Below, piece by piece: positions 44,454 through 56,122 of a stretch of DNA of 64,000 nucleotides. A model generated the notes under the pieces. It saw only the letters and a program-made list of their open reading frames with translations, did not search any database and was not told the origin of the DNA. The stretch comes from Larix kaempferi (taxonomy: Eukaryota; Streptophyta; Pinopsida; Pinales; Pinaceae). Location: positions 8,564,501 through 8,628,500 of the forward strand of contig BSBM01000592.1 in the NCBI GenBank assembly GCA_027924585.1, in the 5' to 3' direction. Positions within the stretch are counted from its first letter, which is position 1. Each line of letters opens with the position of its first letter. A program made the translations under genes and the position numbers.

Positions 44454-47400
44454 ATGGCGCCCAAGAAATTTCAGGCAAAAACTCGCTCAGTCACAGCCAA
44501 AGTCCGTGAGTTGGAGAAGGATCAATCCCTATTTGAAACCCGCTTGCAGCAGGTTCGAAATGCTAAAGTACCAGAATCACATTGGTGAAGAACTTGGAAA
44601 GATATTCTAGCTTGAGGAGAGGATGCAGAAGGCCTTTGGAGAGATGAAGCCCAAAGACTACGAACTTCTACAGTTCTGCATTACATGCAAGCACCTCTGC
44701 TCGAACCGTTTGGTGGACTTAAGGATATTATTTCCCAATTCATAGTTAGCAGATATCACGATGGAAAATTTTATTTCGATACTCCGGTTGAAATAAATGG
44801 TGCGCTTATCAACATGATTACAGGATTGTCAAATAAAGGTGCAGATGTACCCATTCGACAGAAGCCAGAACTGATTAAAGAATTTACAAAGCACCCATCT
44901 GGAAAAAATTCTTGAGGATTAGTAGTAAGTCAAATCAAATTTGAAAATTATAAGATAGTTTCCTGAATCGTTTCGACCGTTTTGTCAAGTTTCGGTCGCA
45001 GTTCGGATTTAAAAATTGAAATGCTAGAGGTTGTGTTAAACATGGTAGTAAACAAAAAAAATATACAACTGGGCTGACTACTTAGCCGAAATTATCTGGA
45101 CGATATGCTTCAAGTGTTAGGATGACAGAGCGGCCATTCAGTACCCATCTTTAATTATCTGGATTGCCATGACGCATCTCAGACCAACATGAAATAAATA
45201 CTTTTCTCAAGAAAGACCTGTGTTAATGCAAAACTTCTGGTGTTTTACACATGGGGGAAGTCGACTAGGTCCTAGAACAATGAAGATTTGGCTAGAACTC
45301 TGGTTCCAAAACCTAAAAATTTAGTCGACCAGATGGAGAGTACCCCAGAATGTTCGACAAATTCTGCCTCCATCGACGCACATCCAACTTGCGCTAGATC
45401 ACACATCGGTCTCGCACCTACAAGGCATAGCTAGCACCGCACAAGCTCTCGACTATTACCCTTCGATCGACAAAATCTTCAATGAGATCAGCAGGAAATC
45501 CAACACAAAACTGACAATTCCTATTAAGGCACGAGAGGTCGGCATTCCCATATTCGAACCTCTAACAGATGCAGAAAAAGAGGAAGAGTATGAAAGTCAT
45601 CTATACATGAACAACTTTGCATTTGAAGCTGAACCTGTGGCTGCGCCACAACCTATAGCACTTACTCTTACACCTCACCAAGACCCTCCGGATATAGTCG
45701 AACAGTCAGATGAATAAACCCAGACCGACAATCCAGAATACGCTTTGACGAGGGACAACAGTCAATAGATGGCCGATGAGTTATTGAAAGATCAACAAGC
45801 AAGGAATGTACAACTACATGGGAAGGGAAAAAGAAAAATGATCATCTAGGAGCCGATAGAGGAAGACGAAATAGAACTTTTCGACGGTGCAACAAAAATT
45901 CTAGAAGATGCAACTAAGAACAAAGTGCCAGTCAACAAGCAGTTCAAGAAATTTTTGGAGGATGAGCAAGATCGTAGCCGACCACAACCCAAAAATAAAT
46001 TTCAGCTTATGATCGAGCATTCTATCGACTTGACCGTAAGTTCACCTCCAATGTCTCTGACCATTGTGACGGAGGACACTGTTTTCTCTACACCTTTGGT
46101 AAGTACTCTACTTGCACCTTCAGCAACACCTCAAATTTCAAATCTTGTACAATCCCTTCCTCTTCCCCTTCGCCAAACATTTCCAACCGATCACGACTTT
46201 ACTCAGTTCATATCCCGACTTACCTCTATCTTTCCACAATGGCGAGACTTAGTGACTAAGAAACCTGTCTTCATTGACAATAGCCCACCAACTGATTCTG
46301 CCCCTCCAGGTGCTAACCCAACTAAACTATTGAAACCCCCGGATACCTTAGCACCAAAAGCAATTGGTATGCGTCATACTCATCTTCAGTGTAATCTTGA
46401 CCCCAATAGTCTTATTATTGCCCAAGAAACCTCAAAGTTTATCCCTTTTCCAGTCAACCCGTCGATGGAAGCCCATTCACCTCCCCGACCTATCGTCAAT
46501 CCACCAAAACAGTCCCCAGATCTTGAAATATTGGATTTAGTCGAACCATTAACACCAGAAGTCTTGTCTCCTGTCATCAATTCGGAACCGTCTGGCAGCC
46601 CCCTTCCTATCCCTCCTCCCCTAGTCGAAGACACACTAGTTATTAATGTGTTTTCACCTACCCCTGCCGACAGGACCACTACAACATCTGAAGCAATTCA
46701 AGAACAAGAAACACCATTTCAAGAAATATCGAAAGCAACAGCCGAAACAGCAGCACAAACCACTAAAGCAGCCGTCGAGCCAACAGCACAAGACATTCAA
46801 GCAGTAGCTAATGAAGCACTCCCGACAAATACAACAGCCGTACCAAGCAACTTAATACAAGCAGAACAAACCATTGCCGAATCACAAGTAGAGGCACAAC
46901 ACCCAGCCGAAGCAGCCGAGACACGAAAAGAGTCAGAACAACAATTAGAGGCTCCAAAATCTCAGGGAAAGTCTAAGAAGAAGCAGTGTAAATACAAACG
47001 GCGCCAAGACAAAGACCTTTAGCAACAACAACAACATCTACATCATATCTCTCAGCTGGGTCGCTTATCTGTACATCTCGACCAATTCGGGCCCATCTCG
47101 ACATACAAGCCACAACAAGCAACACAAGCAGAGCTCGACTTACTGACTGATGCAATTAATTGAGAACAACGACATAAATGACTAGAAGCCGAAGATCACA
47201 TTCACCGGTTAGAGGAGGACCAAAAGGTATTTTTTGCTAAGTGTCAAGACTTAGCGCAACAAGTCATCCCTCTTCCAACCAGCTCCGACATGATTAGCAC
47301 ACTTGATAAAGCTTTCCAATTGTTCAAATCTATCGTGTCGACATTGCACGAGGAGCTCATCAGGGACCGACAGGAACAGGAAATAGTAATAACGTCTATG

Positions 47401-47964
47401 ATGTATGCACAATATGAAGCATTCAACTCAGCATATGATCAACTCAGCCAGTACAATGACCAAGCAGGTACAGTCATTGATGTTCTCCGCAATTGGTACA
47501 CACATTATGGCAATGTATTCACAGAAATGTGGGTGACGCGTGAATTGATTGATAATCTTCATCAGCAACACCGAGTAGTTGACAACACCATGGGCAGAAC
47601 CATTGAAGATCAAATTGTGATAGAAAATAGGAAATTGGAGAAATTAGAAAAAAGTGAAGAGAAGTGGTTGAGCCAAGCCTGAAACAACCTCTTCAAAGTG
47701 GAACAACTCCAACCACATCTCCAAACCCTGCTTACAGGTTCCAATGAGAAAATTGAGTTATTTGTTCTCGACTTAATTCATCTGTAGGGCAAGACAACAC
47801 AGGAAAATATGATTGACTTATCGAGCCTGACAACACTTACCATTGACATCCAAAACTCGCTGCGCCATTGGGAGGATTTTCAGCACCACCTATCTGTCTC
47901 GGCTGAAGCAATTGTTCAGGTCTGTGCACAACAAAAAGCAACGACCACTTCCAGTCATGAATAA
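44454..47964 (+). pseudogene. Element D post-integrase ORF
   Basis: From the ATG at 44454 (MAPKKFQAK) one frame runs to 44914, with a few stops, and includes a globular part with GALINMITGLSNKGAD at 44799-44846, homologous to A's 9271 region. 44915-45924 is decayed. 45925-47022 is open for 365 codons and rich in Pro, Thr, Ser, Gln and Ala, probably disordered. After a TAG the same frame continues through a Gln run to 47290-47682 and ends at 47964 with a helical, coiled-coil-like region. No transmembrane segment or signal peptide is seen, so an env-like role is not supported. Family not recognised. Confidence 0.68.
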
Positions 47965-48039
47965 CAGTAACAGCACAATCATCCATATTTTGTTCAGTTA
48001 TTTTACATCTCCTCATTTCTTCGAGACGAAGAAATATTT

Positions 48040-48053
48040 TGAGGTGGGAGAGA
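48040..48053 (+). promoter_or_regulatory. Element D polypurine tract
   Basis: The purine-rich TGAGGTGGGAGAGA precedes the 3' LTR start TGTTGGAGGAG. Confidence 0.78.
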
Positions 48054-48389
48054 TGTTGGAGGAGCCTAAGTTGTCCTGTCAACTAGGCCCTCCACCCGAC
48101 CATTTGCAATGTAAGTCGATAAGTTGTGTCGACCATTCGGGCTATGTCGGTCGGTTGTGCCAACAATACAGTTATATAATTGAATGCAAACATATATATA
48201 TAGGCTGTTGAGCCAGTGTACTGGTTAACTAAGATATGTTCTATGTAGCATTCTGCTCTTGCTGGTAATAAAGGCTTGTGCTTTTGTCTCTCTATTGGTC
48301 TCTTTTCTCTTATATCTAAATCACTATGCATGCTTGTTTATAATATATAATGTATCTCTGGTAACCTCGTGACCCACGGGACTACAACA
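48054..48389 (+). repeat. Element D 3' LTR
   Basis: 336 bp matching 36111-36450, ending CTACAACA. AATAAA is at about 48269. GTGTG follows at 48390-48394. Confidence 0.93.
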
Positions 48390-49200
48390 GTGTGCATGTG
48401 GATCTTGCAAAGATCCAAGCCATTCATGATCGGCCGACCCCGACAACCCTCACAGAGCTTCGAACTTCCTGGTCCTTGCCAACTTCTATCGCATATTTGT
48501 GTTGGTCTTCTCTAATATTGCTTGGTCCCTTAGCTAGATGACCAAATGGATATCTAAGTCTAAGTTTGTCTAGTCCAAGCAACAACAACAATCATTTGAA
48601 TAGTTGAATCAATGCTTATGTTTGGCTCTAGTCCTTACCTTACTAGATCTGCAATGACCCTTTGATATTGAGACAGATGCTTCAGACTATGTTGTCGGTG
48701 CAGTCCTAACTTAGCATGGACCTCCAGTGGCATATGATAGTGATATGCTTTCAAATACAACCCAAAATTACCTCACCTATGACAAGGAAATGTATTCCAG
48801 TGTCCTATCCTGCCTCCAATGGAAGCATTACATCCTAGGAAAAGAGACGGTCATCCACACTGATCACAAGCCCCTGCAGTTCATGCAAACCCAAGTTATA
48901 GAATGACCACCACCAAAATTGGTCCACCTACTTCCAGTAATTCCAAATTAACATTAAATATAAGAAGGGCAACACAAATCGAGTCGTTGATTGCCTTAGT
49001 TGAACTCCAGTAGCAGCATTGATAATGGTTCTCAACTCTTGTGGCCACGAAACCTATGGGTGGCCTCAACTATATGACAGTGATCATGAATTTTCTTCCA
49101 TCTATCAAGCCTTAAGTGCGGTAACACCAGCGGTAGACTTTCATCTCTAGGAAGGATTGATATTCCACCTAGTCCATATCGGTGTTCCTTCAAGCGAGTG
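48390..49200 (+). pseudogene. Element C RT end and RNase H (decayed)
   Basis: The first five bases are D's right target duplication. The text then continues C's RT frame (VDLAKIQAIHDRPTPTT). RNase H motifs are visible across frames: EIDASDYVVG-like near 48670 and a TDHKP-like motif near 48860, followed by NRVVDCLS near 48978. Multiple indels and stops. Confidence 0.78.
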
Positions 49201-50344
49201 TGCGGATCTTATTTAGGAAGCATATTACACTCGAGTGGTAGGGTACTTTGGAACCAAAAATATAATGGTGGTATTGCAGAAGTATTTTTATTGGCCCAAG
49301 CTTTGACAAGATTTTGGTTGATAATCAGATCATGCACTGCCTCCACCATCATGAAACCTGCCATCAAGAAGCAGGGGTTTTGTAGGGCCTCTACCTACTC
49401 CCAATGGGCCATGGGAATCCATATCCATGGATTACATGTCAAGAATACCTTACACCAAGCATGGTAATGACCGAGTGTTTTTGGTCATGGATCGCTTCTC
49501 TAAGATGGCCATTCTGAGAGCTTGCAAGAAGAGCATCTCTGCCGAAGCCATTGCTAAGCTCTTCTTCGAGCATGTTTGGGTTCATTTCGGGCTTCCACAG
49601 ACTATCATTTCAGATTGGGACAATAGGTTCCTAAGCACCTTCTGGTCCATCCTATGGGAATTGATGGATACCAAGCTCACCAAATCGACTTCCTTCCACC
49701 CCTAGATCGATGGACAAGTAGAGGTAGTCAACCAAATGATTGTGCACATTCTAAGAATGTACAATTCTAAACATCCATGCACATGGGATGAGATCCTTTC
49801 ATATGTTCAACATAGCTATAATAGATCCCTTCATAGCTCTACCAGCCACATCCCTTTTCAAGTGTGCCTAGGGTTCCAACCATTGGACCTAATTCATATA
49901 TCTCTTCCCATTGCATCCACACGGGAGGGATTTTCCCATGCTCAGATTGAGGCTAATAAGGCCACCATATTTGTTGAACGAATCTAGCACATCCTCCAAT
50001 GGGCCCATGACATTTTGGAAAAATCCAATAATAAGTACAAGCAACGACATGACCAATATCAGGTTCCACACAAGTTCCAGGTGGGTGATAAGGTTTGGTT
50101 GCATTTACAAAAAGAGAGGCTCACAAGACCCCATCGCAAGATTTTCACACTCCAATATGGGTCGTACACCATCACCAAGGTATTCGAGGAGAATGCCTTC
50201 GAATTAATCATTCCTCCATTCCTTGGCTTGCACCCAGTATTCAATGTGGAGCTCCTTTACCCATATTTTCCACCATTGCTTAACACATCAGAGGTAGTAG
50301 AACAATTTACACCTACAGAGATTAACCCTAACTACATGGAATAG
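49201..50344 (+). pseudogene. Element C integrase
   Basis: The zinc domain before 49400 is degraded. The core has Asp in SMDYMSRIP (about 49424), Asp in IISDWDNRF (about 49608) and Glu in DGQVEVVNQ (about 49718), with a TAG for Gln just before IDGQ. 49736-49987 continues the core. 50015-50344 is the C-terminal domain with FQVGDKVWLHLQKERL and HPVFNVELLYPYFPP. After 50344 a stop, then about 170 bases of further coding-type sequence to the polypurine tract. Confidence 0.9.
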
Positions 50345-50528
50345 GAAACAAATGATCGTATCATGGACACGCATGTTAAGGGCACCCGCCAACAAAGGAT
50401 TCAACTATATCGGGTTGTCAAAGCAAGGCAACTACTCCACCAAGGCAAGTGGCTCACCAGTAGTCAAGTTCAGTAGAAGTTTCTCCATTTGATGGGGGAA
50501 CTCAACGCAATGGAGACCATTGCTTCCT

Positions 50529-50541
50529 AAGGGGGGAGGAC
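50529..50541 (+). promoter_or_regulatory. Element C polypurine tract
   Basis: AAGGGGGGAGGAC immediately before the 3' LTR. Confidence 0.88.
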
Positions 50542-51156
50542 TGATCCAGATGGATATAGGTGGCCACCTACCTATTCCACTGGCTCAAGATATTTTTCCA
50601 TTTCGGCAATTTTCTAGTAATCTTTCTGTGATTTTTCGGGTCCTGAACTTCCAGGGCCGTTTTGAGGTCCCAAACAACATTTTTTGGAGATTCGGGGGGC
50701 AATTATCAGAATAAACATTGGCCCTAGTCGTAATTTGTAGAGACCAGATAGAAATTTCCAATGGTCTATAGAGCATCCCAAACGAAGATCGTATGCAAAA
50801 GTTATGACCTCGGGAAGTTGATTGTTCAACTAACCACCTTGGGGTTGCAAACTTTATGACTGTTTATCTTCTAGGGTTAGGTTTTTGGATGTTTAGGGTT
50901 CCTTCCCTAGTGCTTATGATAAATAGGCCATTTTGGCCTCTTTTTGTATTCAACTTGGCACAAATGAATGTATCCTCCACATCTCTTCACAAAGATATAA
51001 CTACCACCATTATAGATGCTTTTATTTTACAGTTTGTTATGTTTCATTCATTTTAAAAGAATATGAGTTTACTGTATCACTGTGTTTCTTGAAATATACA
51101 CGTGTATGTGAATATATACATGCTCTTTAATTTTGTTCTCACATAAATATGGATCA
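50542..51156 (+). repeat. Element C 3' LTR
   Basis: 615 bp, TGATCCAG to GGATCA, matching 33064-33675. It is followed by the CTTCA duplication (51157-51161). Confidence 0.92.
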
Positions 51157-51161
51157 CTTCA
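51157..51161. repeat. Target site duplication of element C, right copy (CTTCA)
   Basis: Identical to 33059-33063. Confidence 0.9.
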
Positions 51162-51299
51162 TAACTCATATTGTATCATGTCACCAACCATCACATCTTC
51201 AAGAATAGAAAATGATAAGAAGGCATTACAAGCCAAAAAGGACATAAGCTTTTCTAGAAAATGCTTTGAGGACAAAGCATCTTGAAGGGATAGGCAATG

Positions 51300-51322
51300 T
51301 AACACACACACACACACACACA
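51300..51322. repeat. (CA)n microsatellite
   Basis: About eleven CA dinucleotides in a row. Confidence 0.95.
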
Positions 51323-51324
51323 AT

Positions 51325-51560
51325 CATCAAATAATTATGATAATAAATTAAATGACACAAATTAACTAAAGGACATGACCTAACCAAGGGACATAACCTA
51401 TCAACCATCACGACTAGTCAATGCATGTAAGTATATAGTCATATGACATTGTAACATTCTATCAATCTTATTCATTATTAAATATATATTATTGATCCTA
51501 TATGGATTTCAACCTATTATCCTTCTTATGTTGGGTATTCCTCAGTAAATGAACTATTGT
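51325..51560. repeat. R3: partial, diverged third copy of the R repeat
   Basis: This matches 24500-24745 of R1 and 28868-29100 of R2 (GGACATGACCTAACCAAG, then ACTAGTCAATG, then TTATTCATTATTAAATA). The similarity stops at about 51560. Confidence 0.78.
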
Positions 51561-53599
51561 CCATTAGATAGTTCCATTGATGGTGTTAAGAAAGCATGAG
51601 GTATGAAATTCCATCCAATGAAACCCGTATGGACAATTTTCTCTCGATGAGCATTGGTGTTTATAATAAATTTAAACATCATGTGTTGTTCAAGTGTTTT
51701 GTGGGATAGATTCTACCTAAGTCAATTATTAAGGTTTGAGGTAAGGACATATGGGAGTTGCATGGCTACATATATCCTTACTAATGTTTTTTAGTTTACA
51801 TTCAAGGAAGAATCTCACTACTATGATACCATTATTCCTCACAATTATTGGATATGTTGAAACCCATTAGTGGTGTTAACAACCTAGGATTAATCCGTTT
51901 TAACTAAACAATATGTGCAACTTTACTTTCCCATATAAGCATAGATATTGGGCCTACCCTTGAAGGTTTATGATTTTCTGTAGTGTATCTCTGCACCCTT
52001 AGGGAAACTTATATGTTGGAATCCTTCATGTTTCATTAACCCTATACCCTAGAAGTGAGTGTGCCTTAGAATTATTGTGTCCAAAAACTAAAGAGTTTGT
52101 TTACGTCAAGGTTGGGGATGAAGAGTTCTTAGAGTGTATGAGGTATGAATACTTGTTGTAGGTGCCAAAATCCCCAACATAGAATCTAGGATTGTCTGCT
52201 AAAGGAAGATCCAAAGTATCCATCCCCTTAAGTCTACCCTTCTTTGTAGCGCAAATCCTAAAATACCTTGTTTGCAGGTGAAAATGAAGGACATGTTCAA
52301 ATGGTAAAAAATGTAATAAAATTGTACCGAATCCCAAGGTTCATCCAACCAAAAGTTCTATTGTTGAAAGGTTAATGCCAAGGAACACTACAACCTTTAC
52401 TATGGAAAAATACATTGTTGGCCCTTTCCATGCCTTTCCTCTCGAGGGGTGATAGGTTATAATATCCGCCCTTGCTATTAAAACCTTAGCCAACAACAAA
52501 CACTGGAAATTTTTGAAAATTCCTATAACTTGTACCTTTGATTACTCAATTCAAATTCCATTGTGAGAAGTTTTATTTTTCCAAACTCTTTCCACATTGT
52601 GGCCAACATAGGAGATGAGGAGGACATGGACTACATCACTATCAATTTCCAGTCAATGTAGAATCATGGGATATCAAGGGACCTATAACATGGTTTGGAG
52701 GAATCATAATTTGATTTCAGATTTACATATTATGTGTTTGCACAAAGTAAAATTATTGGTATCTTGACAAGGACAACCATGATTTTTATCTCATTGAATG
52801 TGTTTTTATAACCAAGCAAATGGAAAGGGTGGGGTCTCTCCCCTTGCCTCACCAAAACTAGTGTATTTCATGATTGATCATGGCTCTGACCCAACCCGCC
52901 ACCTACTGTGGACAGTGTTGAAATCTTGTCTTACCCAACAATTTGTGCCTTGAAAGATATCAAGGAAAGGGCATCCTTTTGGAACTCACTAACAAATGAG
53001 CTACTAGAATCTAACTAGTTGATATGTTGAGATTCCATCATGGTTGATACCCAATATGACAAGTTCATAATCCTTCCTATCATAATATTATAAAGAGAGG
53101 GAATGGCCTCAAGGCCAAATTAGGCCTATACTATTAGAAAAAATTCTTAAGGTATGATTCTTCTAAATTATAATGTATTTGGTCAAATTATATGAAATAC
53201 AATGAAATAATGTTGAAGTGAATTGTTAGAGCCATGATCTTTTTCACACTCTCTTAGTGTGAACTGCACATCAAACTATCAGTATTCCATTCATAGAAAA
53301 ATATACGCAACAAAATTATTTTTTTTAACCAGAGAAATTAAATTATAAAAACCTCAGAGACTAGTTCATGCATGATTGCAATAAAGTAAAATAGAATCTT
53401 CTTATCCATGACCATCCTAATATATCCTTTGGTTGATGGGAATCTCTCTACATGACTCTCTGGAAATATTCCAACTTTTATATCGTTATGAAATGTCCTT
53501 GGTCATGTCCATAACCCTTTCTAAGTCTCAAGAAACGTTATGACCTCTGTGGACAACTCTGTATTTTATCCTTATTTCTCTATTCCACATCCTTTCCGA
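51561..53599. other. Long stretch without recognisable genes
   Basis: AT-rich with no ORF above 80 codons that shows a motif. Probably old transposon remains, but I cannot assign a family. Confidence 0.5.
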
Positions 53600-54170
53600 T
53601 CATTAGCTCTGACACATCGTCCTTCTCTTATCAAATATCCCTATGTGGCCTTGCTTCATGAATCCTCGATGACACACACACATCGGGTCCAATATCCCAT
53701 CCTACCTCGCTTATCGGCTCTATCACACTCGACAAATATGTTCCATTGAAATCATACTCAAATGATCCACTCTCGATGAGCCTTCCCTGGTAGTACAGAT
53801 CTGATATTCTATTGGATATCGCTTATCGTCTCTTTTGTAACCTATGTGCATTCTCTGTCGGATGACTACTATGATGGCCCACTTCCGATGAGCTATCTCC
53901 GATAGGTAGGATCCAATATACCATAGGATACGTTTGTCGAATTTTATGTCATGGTTCTCCAATACCACACTCCTGATACTGCATTCCAATGCACTATAGG
54001 ATTTGGTCAATCAACCTTCTCCACATGCTCGATTGCGACATTCCACAATATGGTACATTCCTGATTCTCCAACTCTAATACTTCGGATATGATTCATTGG
54101 AACTCTTTCACATACTCTATTAGACCTTCTCTTGAATACATGGCTAGCCTCCGATGAGGCATTGAAATGT
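53600..54170. repeat. Degenerate ~110-bp tandem repeats
   Basis: Units recur with CGATGAG, then a GATCCAATAT-like string, then a GCTTATCG-like string, at about 53650, 53765, 53876 and 53955. Strongly diverged; period approximate. Confidence 0.5.
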
Positions 54171-54189
54171 CAACATGATTTGATAATTA

Positions 54190-54497
54190 TGAAGTGTTAC
54201 TAATCATGTAATTGAATTTGATTTGTAGGAAAGATCGTGTGCTATGATCTACAAAAGAAGGATGATGAACACTTGTTCCAAAGAACAAGTGATGACTCTT
54301 CAACAAGAAGACTTACAAATCAAACATACTATAGAAGTACAAAGCAAGGCTCATGGCTATAGGATTCTCTTATAAAGAGGGAGAGGATTATGATGAGATG
54401 TTTGCTCCAATGGCTAGACACACTTCCAGAGATAGATTACACCCATGGATGACAAGACCGTTCTCTTGAATGGTGTAATTGAAGAAGAAGTGCATAT
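54190..54497 (+). pseudogene. pol: Element F RT fragment left of E (Copia)
   Basis: The Copia RT block YKARLMAIGFSYKEGEDYDE and the motif FAPMAR are readable at 54337-54420 with stops around them. Sequence left of about 54190 is not Copia, so F is truncated at its 5' side. E interrupts the domain at 54497; it resumes at 58187. The last five bases (CATAT) are E's target duplication. Confidence 0.82.
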
Positions 54498-55330
54498 TGT
54501 GAAAATGCTCACAGTAGATCCAAAGAGATGATGTAAACCTCACAATGAAAGAATTTAGGAATGACAGAAGAATAATAGAGCAGAAGAACATAGATCCAAA
54601 GGAGCTCAGATAGAGGCAGAATAATTACACATGTTACATTAATCTGAATAGTAAAAGGTAAATATACAATGCTCAGGATTCGAATACACTAGGTGTGATT
54701 CGAATTAGCCTGCATGGACAGATCCATAATCAGTGGAGTGTCATCAAGTCATAACTAGGAGTCCAACTCATGATCAGTGAAGTCATCAATGCACAAGTAA
54801 TAGTCAACCAGAAGTCAAACTGAGTCTAACTGAATGTGGTAGGTGTAACTAGCACATGTGGTAGGTGTAACTAGCACATGTGGTAGGTGTAACTAGCACA
54901 TGGAATCACTAATGTAGTGAAGGAGGCTCAGTGGAGGGCGCTCATGGAGCTAACTGGAGTCAGAACAGGTTATCTAGTCACACTGGAGGTCCATCGGAGT
55001 GATAATGTCAGTTAAGAGTGAGTCAAGCCTAAAATTAGGGAGAGAACTCTTGTTAACTAAACATAACTGGACTGGTAGGTGAAGAAGTGCACCTCTCTCA
55101 TGGAGTAGGTGAAAGGAGGGCGCACTAGGCACTAGAAGGGATAAAACTGATCAGGAAGAAGCTCTGGGGGCTATCTAACTGAGGGCTAGGTGCTGGGACT
55201 GATGACTGGGATGCATGCAAACCCTAGAATGCATGCAAACCCTAAAAGTGCATGCAAACCCTAAGAGACTGAAAATGAAAATGACTGAAAAGCTAGTAGG
55301 ACTAGGATGGAGTATAGGAATATCCTAACA
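54498..55330 (-). repeat. Element E 3' LTR
   Basis: 833 bp. It contains three copies of a 22-bp unit (GTGGTAGGTGTAACTAGCAC) at 54838-54901 and three copies of GCATGCAAACCCTA near 55212-55262. Confidence 0.93.
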
Positions 55331-55342
55331 GCCCCCCTTAAT
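55331..55342 (-). promoter_or_regulatory. Element E polypurine tract
   Basis: On the minus strand GATTAAGGGGGGC borders the 3' LTR. Confidence 0.88.
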
Positions 55343-55481
55343 CCATCCCGGGCCCTGGTAACTAGGACCAAAGGTCACCCATACAATAACAAACTATCCA
55401 TGAACCGAGGAAATGGGGAAAACCTCATGGGAAAAATACCCCCCCTCAAAAGAACAGTAAATAACTCATAGAACCATCATA

Positions 55482-56122
55482 CTAAGCAGAAAAGAAATAA
55501 GATTTCATCAGTGAAAACTTCTGCAAAAAACTTGACAAGTTGATCCCCTGTAGGATGCCAAAACAGGTGCTATATGTGGATCTAGTCTTCTGATGTGCCT
55601 TCCACTGTGTAGAGGATGTATTGGACAAAGCAAGTCTCTCAGGAATTCTTTCTGCAACTGGAGCGAATGGAACATCAAGAGTCTTCCCAAGTGATGGAAG
55701 AGAGAACCCCATCATCATGCTGCATCTCTCATGGAGAGGTAGATGGCATAATGCAAGGTTGGCATGATGCTAAAGTCTGGTAGTTCTGTGAACAGATGAA
55801 TCCTCAACTGTGTTCTCAGTAGTAGCAAGGACTGTGTGAGCCCATATTGACCTCGAATCTAGCTGAGAATATGTGTTGTTTATGGATCTGAATCTTCTTG
55901 AACTATGATCTCAACATCAAAATCTTGATCTTCTTCTTCATCAGAAGAGGATTCACTCTGATCTTGATCAGAATCTAAAGGAATAGTCAGAGAGAAGGGC
56001 ATGAAGTGTCCGAACTTATATGCCTTAGAGGCATGATTAGCAACCCCATTCGCTATAATATTTCCAGTGGAGATCTTTGTAATCTCTACTGTGTTTGGAC
56101 CAAAAGTTACTTGCTTTGGTGA
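55482..56122 (-). pseudogene. Element E post-gag tail
   Basis: After the Gag stop the same frame stays open to about 55870: a GAG-pre-like stretch (NGVANHASKAYKFGHF) and an acidic run (SESSSDEEEDQD). A separate 78-codon frame (55482-55718) has no recognised motif. Polymerase functions are absent. The single in-frame TGA at about 56123 may be damage. Confidence 0.55.

Larger units (their letters stand above)
36111..48389 (+). mobile_element. Element D: Ty3/Gypsy element with extra domains, nested in C
   Basis: A 12,279-bp insertion with LTRs of 340 and 336 bp, duplication GTGTG, and the order LTR, primer site, gag with four knuckles, protease, Gag-like module, RT, RNase H, integrase, small basic ORF, post-integrase ORF, LTR. 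It is the better preserved relative of A: RT-RNase H (41818-42681) and integrase (42970-43662) stay open for long stretches. LTRs differ at about 8 percent by eye, mainly transitions. No chromodomain. Non-chromodomain plant Gypsy, probably on the Tat/Athila side. Confidence 0.93.
33064..51156 (+). mobile_element. Element C: Ty3/Gypsy retrotransposon split by element D
   Basis: Bounded by LTRs of 612 and 615 bp and the duplication CTTCA. It has an iMet primer site, gag with an unusual knuckle, a protease, RT (split at 36110 by D), RNase H, integrase, and a polypurine tract. The LTRs differ markedly (by eye above 10 percent) and coding regions are full of stops, so it is older than D. Clade is uncertain: RT has YLDDILIY, and the C-terminal part after integrase is chromodomain-like only in a weak way. 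Confidence 0.93.

Noticed and set aside
45925-47022. D's 365-codon open frame as an env-like protein or host gene
   Set aside because: No signal peptide or membrane span; Pro/Thr/Gln/Ala-rich and in frame with the downstream coiled-coil part, so it is one section of the post-integrase ORF.
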